DNA of 64,000 nucleotides from Erinaceus europaeus (GCF_950295315.1 NC_080179.1:74574261-74638260); one strand, 5' to 3'. Counted from the first letter of the stretch, positions 10,900 to 21,465 are shown. Made by a program: numbers and translations. Notes: generated by a model not told the origin, from the sequence alone.

Positions 10900-10985
10900 A
10901 TAATGGCACAGGGATTGAACCTGCAAGAGAGAGCCTCAGGCAAGAGAATCTGTTTGCATAACCATTATGCTGTCTCCCCTGCCTT
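10900..10985 (-). repeat. SINE family B fragment, inverted
   Basis: 'gggattgaacctgcaagagagagcctcaggcaagagaatctgtttgcataaccattatgctgtctcccc' is the reverse complement of a family-B SINE head. Confidence 0.75.
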
Positions 10986-11041
10986 TTCTTATGTTGATAA
11001 GGTTACTTTTGTGGAAGTAGCTAGGAAAGATCTACTTACCA

Positions 11042-11326
11042 GTAAGTCCCATCAAGTGATTGGAGAGTTGGAATTTCCAAAACACCCCCCACATGTGGGG
11101 CAGGGAGATGGCAAGGGTTCAGTGGTCAGGGACCACTGCTTTAATCAGTCAAGTCTACGTGGTGAAATCACCCTATAAAAAAGGCGAGTATTCCAGAGTT
11201 TGGGGGTTGGTAAACACAGAGCTGAGGAGCAAAGCCCCTTCCCAGCACCTTTTCCTCTGCATGCCCTCCGTCTGACTGTTCTTGCTCTGTCTTAATACAA
11301 TAGAGCTTTGGTGGGAAAATGGATTC
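11042..11326 (+). other. Possible old LTR or MER-type repeat, left part
   Basis: The sequence before the Jockey-like insertion continues after it at 12333. The joined context (a TATAAAA-like string at 11173-11179, then a CT-rich stretch with 'cttaatacaatagagctttg') has the look of an LTR with a decayed polyadenylation signal. I could not find both ends or a target duplication, so this is a weak call. Confidence 0.3.
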
Positions 11327-12332
11327 AGGCATCCAAGTTTGACATCCTCGAGGAAACACTCACGAAAGACATGTCTCTGATATCTGATTACTGTAAAAAA
11401 TGGCGACTAATCCCTAGCACTGCAAAAACGGTATCATCTGTTTTCCATCTACACCATGCCTTGGCCTCGCGTGAGCTTAATGTGCAGCTTGGCGATACGA
11501 GAATCCGGCATAAAGCCCAGCCAGTCTATCTTGGCGTTACTCTCGATCGCACTCTGTCATTTCACGAACATCTCATAAAAACTGCAGCAAAGGTGGGCGC
11601 GAGGAATCACATCATTGCAAGACTGGCCAGCTCCTCATGGGGCGCGAGCGCTTCCACACTACGATCATCATCTCTGGCATTCTGCTATTCCACTGCAGAA
11701 CACTGTGCCCCAGGATGGTTCCGTAGCCCCCATGTCCACTTGGTCGATTCCAAATTATATTCCTCCATGAGGATCATTTCTGGAACCATCCGTTCCACCC
11801 CGGTTCCATGGCTGCCAGTTCTTAGCAACATCGCCCCGCCAGATATTCGTCGGGATGCGGCATCATCTAAGTTCATTTCCCATGTCTACCGGACCTTCCA
11901 ATATACGCGGATATCTTCACCCACCCTGTCCAACGCTTGACGTCTCGTCATCCAATCTGGTCCCCTACGCCTACACTGAACTTCTCTGTTCCAGTCTCTT
12001 GGAAACAGAGTTGGCAGTCAGCTGAGGTAAAGAACAAACACCTCATCACAGACCCCTGCGAGCGTCAACCCGGCTTTGACCTAGCACGTTATGATCGGGC
12101 CCTCCTCAATCGCTATCGAACAGGCCATGGCCGGTGCGCCGCTATGTTCCATCGCTGGGGAGCCAGAGATGACCCGAACTGCCCCTGTGGCTCCAGACAG
12201 ACTATGACCCACATAGTCAACGACTGCCACCTCTCCAGATTCAAAGGAGGTCTCGAAACTTTACATCAGGCTCAACCTGATGCTGTTGACTGGCTACGCA
12301 AGAAGGGCAAACGCTAGAAGAAGAATGGATTC
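11318..12332. repeat. 9-bp target-site duplication flanking Jockey-like insertion
   Basis: The direct repeat aatggattc is present at 11318-11326 and 12324-12332. Removing 11327-12332 restores one continuous host sequence. This shows the insertion happened inside this locus and argues against an assembly chimera. Confidence 0.75.
11327..12323 (+). pseudogene. Jockey-like non-LTR retrotransposon RT 3' fragment
   Basis: Two overlapping frames encode the C-terminal part of a non-LTR reverse transcriptase. Frame one (about 11330-11905) contains a 'LTKDMSLISDYCKKWRL' thumb-region segment, 'YLGVTLDRTLSFHEHL' (the conserved YLG motif after the catalytic core) and 'WLPVLSNIAPPDIRR'. A one-base frameshift near 11900 moves the reading to the next frame, which runs to a stop at 12315-12317 and includes 'QRLTSRHPIW', 'QPGFDLARYDRALLNRYRTG' and a C-x-C-x7-H-x4-C zinc knuckle. 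The catalytic FADD block and endonuclease are missing by 5' truncation. After the stop comes a short GAA tail. Wording of these motifs is unlike mammalian L1, CR1/L2 or RTE/BovB and, from memory, like Jockey-type proteins of arthropods and other invertebrates. CpG and GC content exceed the flanks. Confidence 0.75.
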
Positions 12333-12838
12333 CTGAAATCTTTGTGCTTAAAAAGTTGATTTCACCTGAGGAGGGTGTCCTGGCCTGTCACCATTTGGTT
12401 GGAAGTACATGCAGGCACCTTACAGCTGACATCAGAAGTGGAAACCCGTCTTGGGAAACTGAGCTGTGTGAGCTGAGCAGTCTGCATGCAGATGGTGTCA
12501 GAGATGAGCCGAGTTGCCTGGAATTCTTGGGCATCTAACTGGTATCTGCAAATTGCTGAGTGGTAAGCAGATACCATCATATGATGCATGTTGAAATTGG
12601 GTCAAAGAAGCCAATCTAACTCTCCACGGTGCTCTGACAGATTCCTAGATAGTGAGAGGCCTTAGTAAAAGTGCGCTGTCATCTAAGCCAGTGGATTTAA
12701 GATGCTGAGTTGGGAATAAAGGATGTTTAGGAGTTAGATGGTGGCATGTGCTGTGACATTTGCATCATTCCGACTGCAGTATTGCTTTCTGGGTAAATGT
12801 GATCATTGATTTGCATTTGATGAATGGTTGGTTAAGGT

Positions 12839-12877
<39 letters not shown>

Positions 12878-13011
12878 TCTATTATCTTAAAGTTGTATTG
12901 AATTTGCATCATCAATGGGAGGAGAATGAAGCTGAAACTTGACCTGGCCCATCACTCTCTGGATAAATTCATGGTGGCCGCACTTGCTTGGGCTCAGAAG
13001 TCACAGCTCAC
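12333..13011 (+). other. Right half of interrupted repeat, then unassigned
   Basis: 'tggattcctgaaatctttgtgcttaaaaagttgatttcacctgaggagg' continues the sequence left of the insertion. It includes a (CT)n tract at 12842-12876. No gene is recognised. Confidence 0.35.
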
Positions 13012-13165
13012 TGGGGAGACAGTAAAATGGTTCTGCAAAAGACTTGCCTGTCTGAGGCACTGAGATCCCAAGTTCAATCCCCAGCATTACCATAAACCAG
13101 AGCTAAGCAATGTTCTGATGCCTCTCTCTCTCTCTGTATTGTTCATAAAATAAAATAAAGCAAAT
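13012..13165 (+). repeat. SINE, family B
   Basis: Head 'ggggagacagtaaaatggttctgcaaaagact', 'gagatcccaagttcaatccccagcattaccataaaccagagc', CT body and 'ataaaataaaataaag' tail. Confidence 0.8.
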
Positions 13166-13369
13166 TAAGACAAAATAAGTTACAGCAAGGCCACACTGAG
13201 AGGGTACCCTCCTGAGGTCTCAGGATGCTCATTATGATGTTCATGTGCCTCGAATGGCTTAACGTCAGAGATCCCAGTGACGCTGACTGCAGGAACACGG
13301 GGATGAGTAGGCATTCCCTCAGTCACAAAGCAATATCTACAATTCAAATCTGACCATTATTTTATTTTA

Positions 13370-13660
13370 TTTGCTAGATCTGAAAATATATTCAAGAAAA
13401 AGTAAAAAAATAAAACCATACCCACAAAAAGCTTGCACAAGAATATTCATGATAATTTTAATAAAGTTAGCACAAATATAAAACAGTACATGTCTATCAA
13501 CACAAAAGTGGATAAATTCACTTGTATATTTATATGAGGACGTATTATTCAGAAATAAAAAGCAATAAACTACTGATCCACGCAACAATATAATTTATTC
13601 TGAAAAGCAAGATGCTAAATAAAAGAAGCCTTGCAGAGAAAGTTATATATAACTTAATCC
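13370..13660 (+). mobile_element. Degenerate L1 3' end
   Basis: Segments such as 'cacaagaatattcatgataattttaataaagttagc', 'gtctatcaacacaaaagtggataaattcac' and 'gtattattcagaaataaaaagcaataaactactgatccacgcaacaa' match the layout of the L1 ORF2 C-terminus and its end. No frame survives. Confidence 0.65.
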
Positions 13661-13902
13661 TGTTGATGAGGCTTTAGTGCAAGGGTATGTGCATTGGCTA
13701 ACACTCGAGTCTGTACATTCCATTGTGTGTGGAGTTAAAAGATTAAAGGGATTTAAAAAAACCACAGACAAATACAGGACATGTTAATGGTGCATATGCT
13801 GAAATGTTTGGAGTGACCTGTCTGTCAGTCAGGATCACTGCAACTTAATTTGTAAAGGGTAAACAAAAAAAGAAGAGAAAATAAAAGAAAAAAGGGTGGG
13901 GG

Positions 13903-14065
13903 ATTGGGCAGGGGAGACAGCTTCGTGGTTATACAAAACAACTTTCATGCCTGAGACTCCATGGTCTCAGGTCTAATTCCCAGGGCTACCATAAACCAGA
14001 GCAGAGTAGTGCTCTGGTAAAGATAGATGACAGATAGATAGATAAAAATATTTTAAAAGGGTCAT
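13903..14065 (+). repeat. SINE, family B, with GATA tail
   Basis: Head 'ggggagacagcttcgtggttatacaaaac', 'taattcccagggctaccataaaccagagc', and a short GATA-rich tail at 14022-14047. Confidence 0.75.
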
Positions 14066-14553
14066 AAAATAGGTGACTAGAGACAGATTATAACCAAGAA
14101 AGCAAAGTACTTATTGTAGAATTTAGATGAAGATGGACTCACAGGTATTCATTATGAAGTTCTTTCATCCCTTCTCAGAAAAGAATAATAATAAAAAAAA
14201 AAAAACTCTTGTAATACAATGTTGGGAGGTGGTGTGGGAGAGTACAACCTCCCCGTGTTCCTAATCTCACTCCTCTGGTAAATTTGTGGAAGCAAATTCA
14301 TGTTGAAACCAAAAAGTAAGTCTGGGAAAGGAAGACATCTTGGGTCTGAAATGTGTATTTGGGAGTGAATGGTCCCACCTCTGAGCCACGGTGTGTTGCA
14401 AGTTCGCCTTAGCCTGTGGAGAGAACTTCATGACCTCTCTGTGAAAGTTGCTTTCTAGTCAGGGAAAGGACATCTTCATGAGCATGGAGCTAAGTGAAAG
14501 CAACACACCTGATTCCCGCCAGCACCTTGCCCTACTCCTTGCTGAGGAACCAG

Positions 14554-14564
<11 letters not shown>
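14066..14564. other. Unassigned sequence
   Basis: No gene or clear repeat family seen; an A-run lies at about 14192-14204. Confidence 0.4.
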
Positions 14565-14618
<54 letters not shown>

Positions 14619-14944
14619 TTTTTCCTCCAGGGTTATTGCTGGGCTCGGTGCCTGCACCATGAATCCACCGTTCCTGGAGGCCATTTTCCCCCCTTTTGTT
14701 GCCTCGTTGTGGTTATTATTATTACCATTGTTGATGTTGTTCGTTGTTGGATAGGACCGAGAGAAATGGAGAGAGGAGGGGAAGACAGAGAGGGGGAGAG
14801 AAAGACAGACACCTGCAGACCTGCTTCACTGCCTGTGAAGCGACTCCCCTGCAGGTGGGGAGCCGGGGCTCGAACCGGGATCCTTATGCCGGTCCTTGTG
14901 CTTTGTTTCACTTGCGCTTAACCCACTGCGCTACCGCCCGACCC
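14565..14944 (-). repeat. SINE, family A, long variant with (CTTT)n tail
   Basis: Read on the minus strand: tRNA-like head at 14944, 'ggctccccacctgcaggggagtcgcttcac' block, body, then an extra 3' module ('aaatggcctccaggaacggtggattcatggtgcaggcacc..agcccagcaataaccctggagg') absent from the short copies at 2883 and 5846, and a tail expanded into (AAAG)n, seen on + as CTTT repeats at about 14565-14620. Two tail types therefore exist within family A. Confidence 0.85.
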
Positions 14945-15502
14945 CCCAACCCCAGCCCCACGCTCTCTTTCATCTCCAAATATCCTTGACATGCTGGGCA
15001 AAAGACACAGAATCCACATGTGTGGCCATTCTATGCCAGGGTGCCGAGGAAGAGTAAGGACCAGTGATATTTTGGAATTGAGGAGGGAGAAGGGGGAGAT
15101 AAGGTTTTTTTTTTTTTTTCAGTAAGTTCTAATTCTGCCTTTGCATAGGCTTATTTTGTCAACCAGAAAGCCGTGCTAATAGGATCGTCCCTAAACTGGG
15201 AGATCAACTGAAAAATGCTTTGCAGAGATTCGTTTTCATTATGCTTGGAAGCAAATGTCTGTGCTCATTAAACAGACACGTTTAAATTAATGTGTGATCA
15301 TTTATCTTCAGTTCTGGGCACTTTCCCAGGACAACTGGCCCTAGCTGTGATCAAGGGTGGCATGGAGAATGTGTGAGTTCATCCCTGGGCCCACTGAAAG
15401 CTAAGCTGTCTCCAGAGAGGCTGGGGTGGAGGCGAGGAGGGTCTTACACTGGTCTTTACTAGAGTTTTCCGTCCTGCCCTACCCTGCCCCGTCCCCCACT
15501 AG
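14945..15502. other. Repeat-poor stretch, possible conserved noncoding DNA
   Basis: Apart from a T-run (15104-15119), 15150-15360 looks single-copy and carries AT-motifs such as 'attaaacagacacgtttaaattaatgtgtgatcatttatc'. No coding frame is convincing. Confidence 0.35.
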
Positions 15503-15513
15503 CTCTAGTTAAT

Positions 15514-15793
15514 AAACTTTTATTCTTTTTTCTTTTTTAAAAAATATTTATTTTATTCCCTTTAGATGCCCTTGTTTTTTATTGTTGTTGTTGTTGGATA
15601 GGACAGAGAGAAATGGAGAGAGGAGGGGAAGACAGAGAGAGGGAGAGAAAGACAGACACCTGCAGACCTGCTTCACCGCCTGTGAAGCGACTCCCCTGCA
15701 GGTGGGGAGCCGGGGGCTCGAACAGGGATCCTTGTGCAGGTCCTTGCACTTCACGCCACCTGAGCTTAATCCACTGTGCTACCGCCCGACTCC
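15514..15793 (-). repeat. SINE, family A, with 11-bp TSD
   Basis: Inverted short-tail copy with intact tRNA-like head at the right edge. The direct repeat ctctagttaat is present at 15503-15513 and 15794-15804. Confidence 0.9.
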
Positions 15794-15804
15794 CTCTAGT
15801 TAAT

Positions 15805-16367
15805 GACCTTATTTTTATAATTTTATATAATGTGATGTTTCATGACTACATATTTTTATGCCGATGCCCACTTGGAGTATATCAAGCCATCTGTCGTCTC
15901 CGTAACAGTTTTACCCTGTTGGTGTTCTCAATCTATTGGTCTTTGTGATGGGGGGGGGGGCTGCTTCTACCTCACCCACCACACTCTCTTCCTCCTCAGG
16001 TGCATATCACTGGAGTGGAGGGGACAACCCAGCAAGGAGCTTCTCACTACACGCCCGACACGAATGTAGCCCACCGTGCACAAGGGGTGATTCTTCGCTG
16101 TCAAGGCCGCTGTAGCCAGTACCCCGTGGACAGAGGACGTGCATTAGAGCCTCTCAGAGGCCCAAGGACACCTTCCACCCTTCTGGTCAGCTAGGGACCG
16201 GAAGTAGGTGCTGCAGAGAGCAAGAAGACACATGCAACCTGAGAGGCAGGGGGCAGCTGCGGGCAAGAACCAGTGCTAAAGACTCCTGGGTCAAGTGGGG
16301 CCACAGCTCCATTCAGCGACAGGCTAAACCCAGCAGAGGGAGAGAGAGCACGTCGGCCCTATTGGTT
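15805..16367. other. Unassigned sequence
   Basis: A G-run at 15951-15960; otherwise no repeat or gene recognised. The CpG-bearing stretch 16040-16150 is slightly unusual for the window but has no start, splice or motif support. Its last six bases are the left target duplication of the solo LTR. Confidence 0.4.
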
Positions 16368-16827
16368 TGTTGGGGAATTGTGCAGATGTGGTAGAACACT
16401 GGCAGTGCCCACAAACCACTATATTTCCATGCAAACATTAATTACAGATCCCTACCACATTGTCCCCTCAGGGTATATAATTCAGTTAAAACCATTGCAA
16501 CAATTGCTAAGGACACTTCCACCTTCCTGACATGCCCTTTGCCTCTCTCCACCCCCTTTTCTAGACAATCCCATTCCTCCTTGCCACTTCCGGAATCCTC
16601 CCATAAAAGCCACTGGTATTTCCGCTTTTGCTCTCTTTGCTCCTCTCTCTTCCAACACAACCTGGAGATAGGCTGGTGGGCAGGAGGCGGCCATTTTGCT
16701 AGCTCCACGTGGCCCAAACCGCTGTGCTCTCACCCAACTCTGAGGCATCAGTGTGAATAAAGATTTGTGTTCCCAAACCGCCACAAATTCCTGGTCTCTT
16801 CTTTCTCCCCTGCGATGCAAGCTGACA
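16368..16827 (+). mobile_element. Solo ERV LTR with 6-bp TSD
   Basis: A 460-bp unit begins TGTTGGGG and ends GCTGACA, flanked by ttggtt at 16362-16367 and 16828-16833. It contains TATA-like strings (tatataat at about 16474; cataaaag at about 16603) and an AATAAA signal at about 16757-16762 ahead of a CT-rich U5. No internal retroviral sequence adjoins, so it is a solo LTR left by recombination between two LTRs. It is paralogous to the LTR end at 1-331. Confidence 0.8.
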
Positions 16828-16833
16828 TTGGTT

Positions 16834-17544
16834 GATCTTTGTATGTTAAAAAAAAAAAAAATTCCTTCTTATGATATAGTCTTGTTATTACTTCCATGTT
16901 TATAAATGCGTAAAGATAATAAATAAGTACATACATACATAAAATTAATTTCAGTAACCTCTGATGACTCAGGTTCACTTGGCAGATAGCATCCTGAGTT
17001 CTATGTTGCACAAAGAAGTGTTCCCTCTAGTCATATCTTTGTAGAGTTTCTGGGGTTTTTAATAATTTTTTTCCTGTTGCATGTAGCAATTTCATTACCG
17101 GTTATTTCGGTTTGGATCTGTTTCCCTTCCTCCTGCTTGGGGCTGCCCACACGTGCAGAGGAGGTGGCTAGCTGTGGAGTGCAGCGAGAACAGCCACTGC
17201 AATGGGAGATGAGGTCCTGGCCTCTGCTTCACACATCACAGCCTGATTGCTTTGTAGTAATTGCTCTACTTCATAAACCACTTTCATCTTAAACTTAAGA
17301 TTGAAGTCATTGCTTTTGGAAATAGTGAAGAAACTGGGTTGCAGTATTGGAAAGCTGGGGAACACTTTGAGCTCCAGAATTTACCCATTGACATCAGTGA
17401 GCCTGAAAAGGAAGGTTCTGGGTTGCTTGATGAAACTTATTTTATTTATGCTGAGACATCAAGCTTACACTAGTGGTATATTCATTCCTCTTAGCTGGAG
17501 GATAGTCCACTGACTTAGTCAGAAAGAATAAAAGCAGGAAATTA
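16834..17544. other. Unassigned sequence
   Basis: No gene recognised. Overlapping frames of 60-70 codons on both strands (17077-17513) have no domain, and the sequence shows no splice-site pattern that I trust. Confidence 0.4.
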
Positions 17545-17715
17545 TGCTTGGGGTCCCAGCAGTGATTAACCCTGTAAAGCACACACATTACCAAACACCA
17601 GGACGTAGGTTCAAGACCCTGGCCACCACCTGCAGGGGTGGGGGAGTTGATGAGTGGTGGAACAGTGTTACAGGTGTCTCTCTCTCTCTCTCTCCCTATT
17701 CTCTCTAAACAAGGG
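17545..17715 (+). repeat. SINE, family C
   Basis: 'gtccccagc..gcacacacattaccaaacaccaggacgtaggttcaag', 'ccaccacctgcagggg' and (CT)n body identify a family-C copy. Confidence 0.65.
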
Positions 17716-17984
17716 GGGGGGAACCATACTCTGTTACTTGCTTGATAAGGTTGAGATTAGCTCACATGAAAACTTAATCAAGATACACCATTTACACTTC
17801 TTGCTTCAGAACAAAACATGCATTTTCCTGACTTCTTTTGGAAGCTGAAGTTATGCTTGATTTGAGTAAGTGATTTTTTCATTGGCCAATGCATGAACTA
17901 CTCCAGGAAACTGTAATTTTACTGTTCATAACAACCTTATACCTTAATCTTCTCAGTAAACCTCGGCTCTAGAAAATAGCAATA

Positions 17985-18600
17985 ACAACATATAGTATAA
18001 TCAAGATAGTGCAGTACTGGCCAAGAGTAGACAGACTGGTCAATGGGACATAATAGAGAATCCCAAAACAGATCCACACACATGTAGTCAAATTGCTTTA
18101 ACAAAGGAACAACACTGATTCAAAGGAGAAGATAGACAATATCTTCAACAAATGCTGGTACCAGAGCAGCCTCATATTTATATGCAAAGACAGCTAGAAC
18201 AGACATAGATGTTTCACTTTTTACCAAAATTAATTCAGAATATATCATAGGCCCAAATTTAAAAATGTACCCTAGAAGATAAATATAGGAGAAAAGACCC
18301 TATATACCTATAACCCTAGAAGATAAATGTAGGAGAAAAGACCTTATATACCTATAACCCTAGAACATAAATATAGGAGAAAAGACCCCATATAACTATA
18401 ACCCCAGAAGACAAATGTAGGAGAAAAGACCTAAGTGACCCTAAATGTTTGGTGGTGACTTTGCAGATGCAACATCAAAAATATAACCCAAGAAGGAAAA
18501 ACTAGTGACCTAGATCTAAATTAAAAGCAAACTGCTAATTTACAAAAGATGAGATCAGTTGGATAAAAAGCAAACTGAAACCACAGTTAGGAACGAGTAT
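17985..18600 (+). mobile_element. Degenerate L1 ORF2, left of minisatellite
   Basis: Blocks match L1 ORF2 in order: 'atagtgcagtactggcc', 'gaccaatgggacataatagagaatcccaaaacagatccacacac', 'aacaatgctggta', 'accctagaagataa', 'aaaaagcaaactgaaaccacag'. No open frame remains. A four-copy 44-bp repeat lies inside. Confidence 0.7.
18262..18436. repeat. 44-bp tandem repeat, 4 copies
   Basis: The unit starts 'ccctagaagataaatatagg' and continues 'agaaaagaccctatatacctataa'. Four copies with point differences (ccctagaacata, ccccagaagaca) are followed by a divergent end. The seed resembles the L1 ORF2 'accctagaagaaaacctagg' segment. Confidence 0.85.
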
Positions 18601-18601
18601 T

Positions 18602-21465
18602 GCTATTAGAATGACCAGAACTAGTATGTGCTATTAGAATGACCAGGACTAGTATGTGCTATTAGAATGACCAGGACTAGTATATGCTATTAGAATGACC
18701 AGGACTAGTGTGTGCTATTAGAATGACCAGAACTAGTGTGTGCTATTAGAATGACCAGAACTAGTGTGTGCTATTAGAATGACCAGAACTAGTATGTGCT
18801 ATTAGAATGACCAGAACTAGTGTGTGCTATTAGAATGACCAGGACTAGTATGTGCTATTAGAATGACCAGAACTAGTATGTGCTATTAGAATGACCAGAA
18901 CTAGTGTGTGCTATTAGAATGACCAGAACTAGTGTGTGTTATTAGAATGATCAGAACTAGTATGTGTTATTAGAATGACCAAAACTAGTATGTGTTATTA
19001 GAATGACCAGAACTAGTGTTGCTATTAGAATGACCAGAACTAGTGTGTGCTATTAGAATGACCAGGACTAGTATGTGCTATTAGAATGACCAGAACTAGT
19101 ATGTGCTATTAGAATGACCAGAACTGGTATGTGCTATTAGAATGACCAGAACTGGTATGTGCTATTAGAATGACCAGAACTGGTATGTGCTATTAGAATG
19201 ACCAGAACTGGTATGTGCTATTAGAATGACCAGAACTGGTATGTGCTATTAGAATGACCAGAACTGGTATGTGCTATTAGAATGACCAGAACTGGTATGT
19301 GCTATTAGAATGACCAGAACTGGTATGTGCTATTAGAATGACCAGAACTGGTATGTGCTATTAGAATGACCAGGACTAGTGTGTGCTATTAGAATGACCA
19401 GGACTAGTGTGTGCTATTAGAATGACCAGAACTAGTATGTGCTATTAGAATGACCAGAACTAGTGTGTGCTATTAGAATGACCAGAACTAATATGTGTTA
19501 TTAGAATAACCAGGACTAGTATGTGTTATTAGAATGACCAGAACTAGTGTTGCTATTAGAATGACCAGAACTAGTGTGTGCTATTAGAATGACCAGAACT
19601 AGTATGTGCTATTAGAATGACCAGAACTAGTATGTGCTATTAGAATGACCAGAACTAGTGTGTGCTATTAGAATGACCAGAACTAGTGTGTGTTATTAGA
19701 ATGACCAGAACTAGTGTGTGTTATTAGAATGACCAGAACTAGTATGTGTTATTAGAATGACCAGAACTAGTATGTGTTATTAGAATGACCAGAACTAGTG
19801 TTACTATTAGAATGACCAGAACTAGTGTGTGCTATTAGAATGACCAGGACTAGTATGTGCTATTAGAATGACCAGAACTGGTATGTGCTATTAGAATGAC
19901 CAGAACTGGTATGTGCTATTAGAATGACCAGAACTAATATGTGCTATTAGAATGACCAGGACTAGTATGTGTTATTAGAATAACCAGAACTAGTGTGTGC
20001 TATTAGAATGACCAGAACTAGTGTGTGCTATTAGAATGACCAGAACTAGTATGTGCTATTAGAATGACCAGAACTAGTGTGTGTTATTAGAATGACCAGA
20101 ACTAGTGTGTGTTATTAGAATGACCAGAACTAGTATGTGTTATTAGAATGACCAGAACTAGTGTTGCTATTAGAATGACCAGAACTAGTGTGTGCTATTA
20201 GAATGAACAGGACTAGTATGTGCTATTAGAATGACCAGAACTGGTATGTGCTATTAGAATGACCAGAACTGGTATGTGCTATTAGAATGACCAGAACTGG
20301 TATGTGCTATTAGAATGACCAGAACTGGTATGTGCTATTAGAATGACCAGAACTGGTATGTGCTATTAGAATGACCAGAACTGGTATGTGCTATTAGAAT
20401 GACCAGAACTAGTGTGTGCTATTAGAATGACCAGGACTTGTGTGTGCTATTAGAATGACCAGGACTAGTGTGTGCTATTAGAATGACCAGAACTAGTGTG
20501 TGCTATTAGAATGACCAGAACTAGTGTGTGCTATTAGAATGACCAGGACTAGTGTGTGCTATTAGAATGTCCAGGACTAGTGTGTGCTATTAGAATGACC
20601 AGGACTCGTGTGTGCTATTAGAATGACCAGGACTCGTGTGTGCTATTAGAATGACCAGGACTCGTGTGTGCTATTAGAATGACCAGGACTAGTATGTGTT
20701 ATTAGAATGACCAGAACTAGTATGTGCTATTAGAATGACCAGGACTAGTATGTGCTATTAGAATGACCAGAACTAGTATGTGCTATTAGAATGACCAGAA
20801 CTAGTATGTGTTATTAGAATGACCAGAACTAGTATGTGTTATTAGAATGACCAGAACTAGTATGTGCTATTAGAATGACCAGGACTAGTATGTGCTATTA
20901 GAATGACCAGAACTAGTGTTGCTATTAGAATGACCAGAACTAGTGTTGCTATTAGAATGACCAGGACTAGTATGTGCTATTAGAATGACCAGGACTAGTA
21001 TGTGCTATTAGAATGACCAGAAGTAGTATGTGCTATTAGAATGACCAGAAGTAGTATGTGTATTAGAATGACCAGAAGTAGTATGTGCTATTAGAATGAC
21101 CAGAAGTAGTATGTGCTATTAGAATTACCAGAACTAGTGTTGCTATTAGAATGACCAGGACTAGTATGTGCTATTAGAATGACCAGGACTAGTGTGTGCT
21201 ATTAGAATGACCAGGACTAGTGTGTGCTATGATAATGACCAGAACTAGTGTGTGCTATGAGAATGACCAGAACTACTGTGTGCTATGAGAATGACCAGAA
21301 CTAGTGTGTGCTATGAGAATGACCAGAACTAGTGTGTGCTATGAGAATGACCAGAACTAGTGTGTGCTATGAGAATGACCAGAACTAGTAAGTGCTATTA
21401 GAATGACCAGGACTAGTGTGTGCTATTAGAGTGACCAGGACTAGTATGTGCTATTAGAATGACCA
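18602..21465. repeat. 28-bp minisatellite, about 100 copies (2.9 kb)
   Basis: The unit is gctattagaatgaccagaac plus tagtatgt. At 28 bp the span gives about 102 copies. Main variants are aactagt, ggactagt, aactggt, ggactcgt, agtagt, and gctatgag for gctattag. Variants are clustered: aactggt runs fill about 19128-19376 and 20230-20405, ctatgag units lie at 21225-21390, and 26-bp short units (agtgttgctatt) recur at about 19014, 19546, 20160, 20907 and 20939. That patterning implies block duplications of several units. There is no long coding frame. Both flanks are L1 ORF2, and the unit resembles the L1 'cccattaggatggctac' segment. Confidence 0.95.

Noticed and set aside
11327..12323. BovB/RTE or L2/CR1 assignment of the fragment
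   Set aside because: The visible motifs and the C-terminal C-x-C-x7-H-x4-C arrangement do not read like the C-termini of those families as I know them; the final clade still needs a phylogeny.
11327..12323. Assembly contamination by a parasite genome
   Set aside because: The flanks form one continuous host sequence once the insert and one copy of the 9-bp repeat are removed. Raw reads would settle it.
18602..21465. CRISPR-like array of regular repeats
   Set aside because: Units abut with no unique spacers, variation is by point changes within the unit, and the flanks are L1. This is a minisatellite in a mammalian genome.
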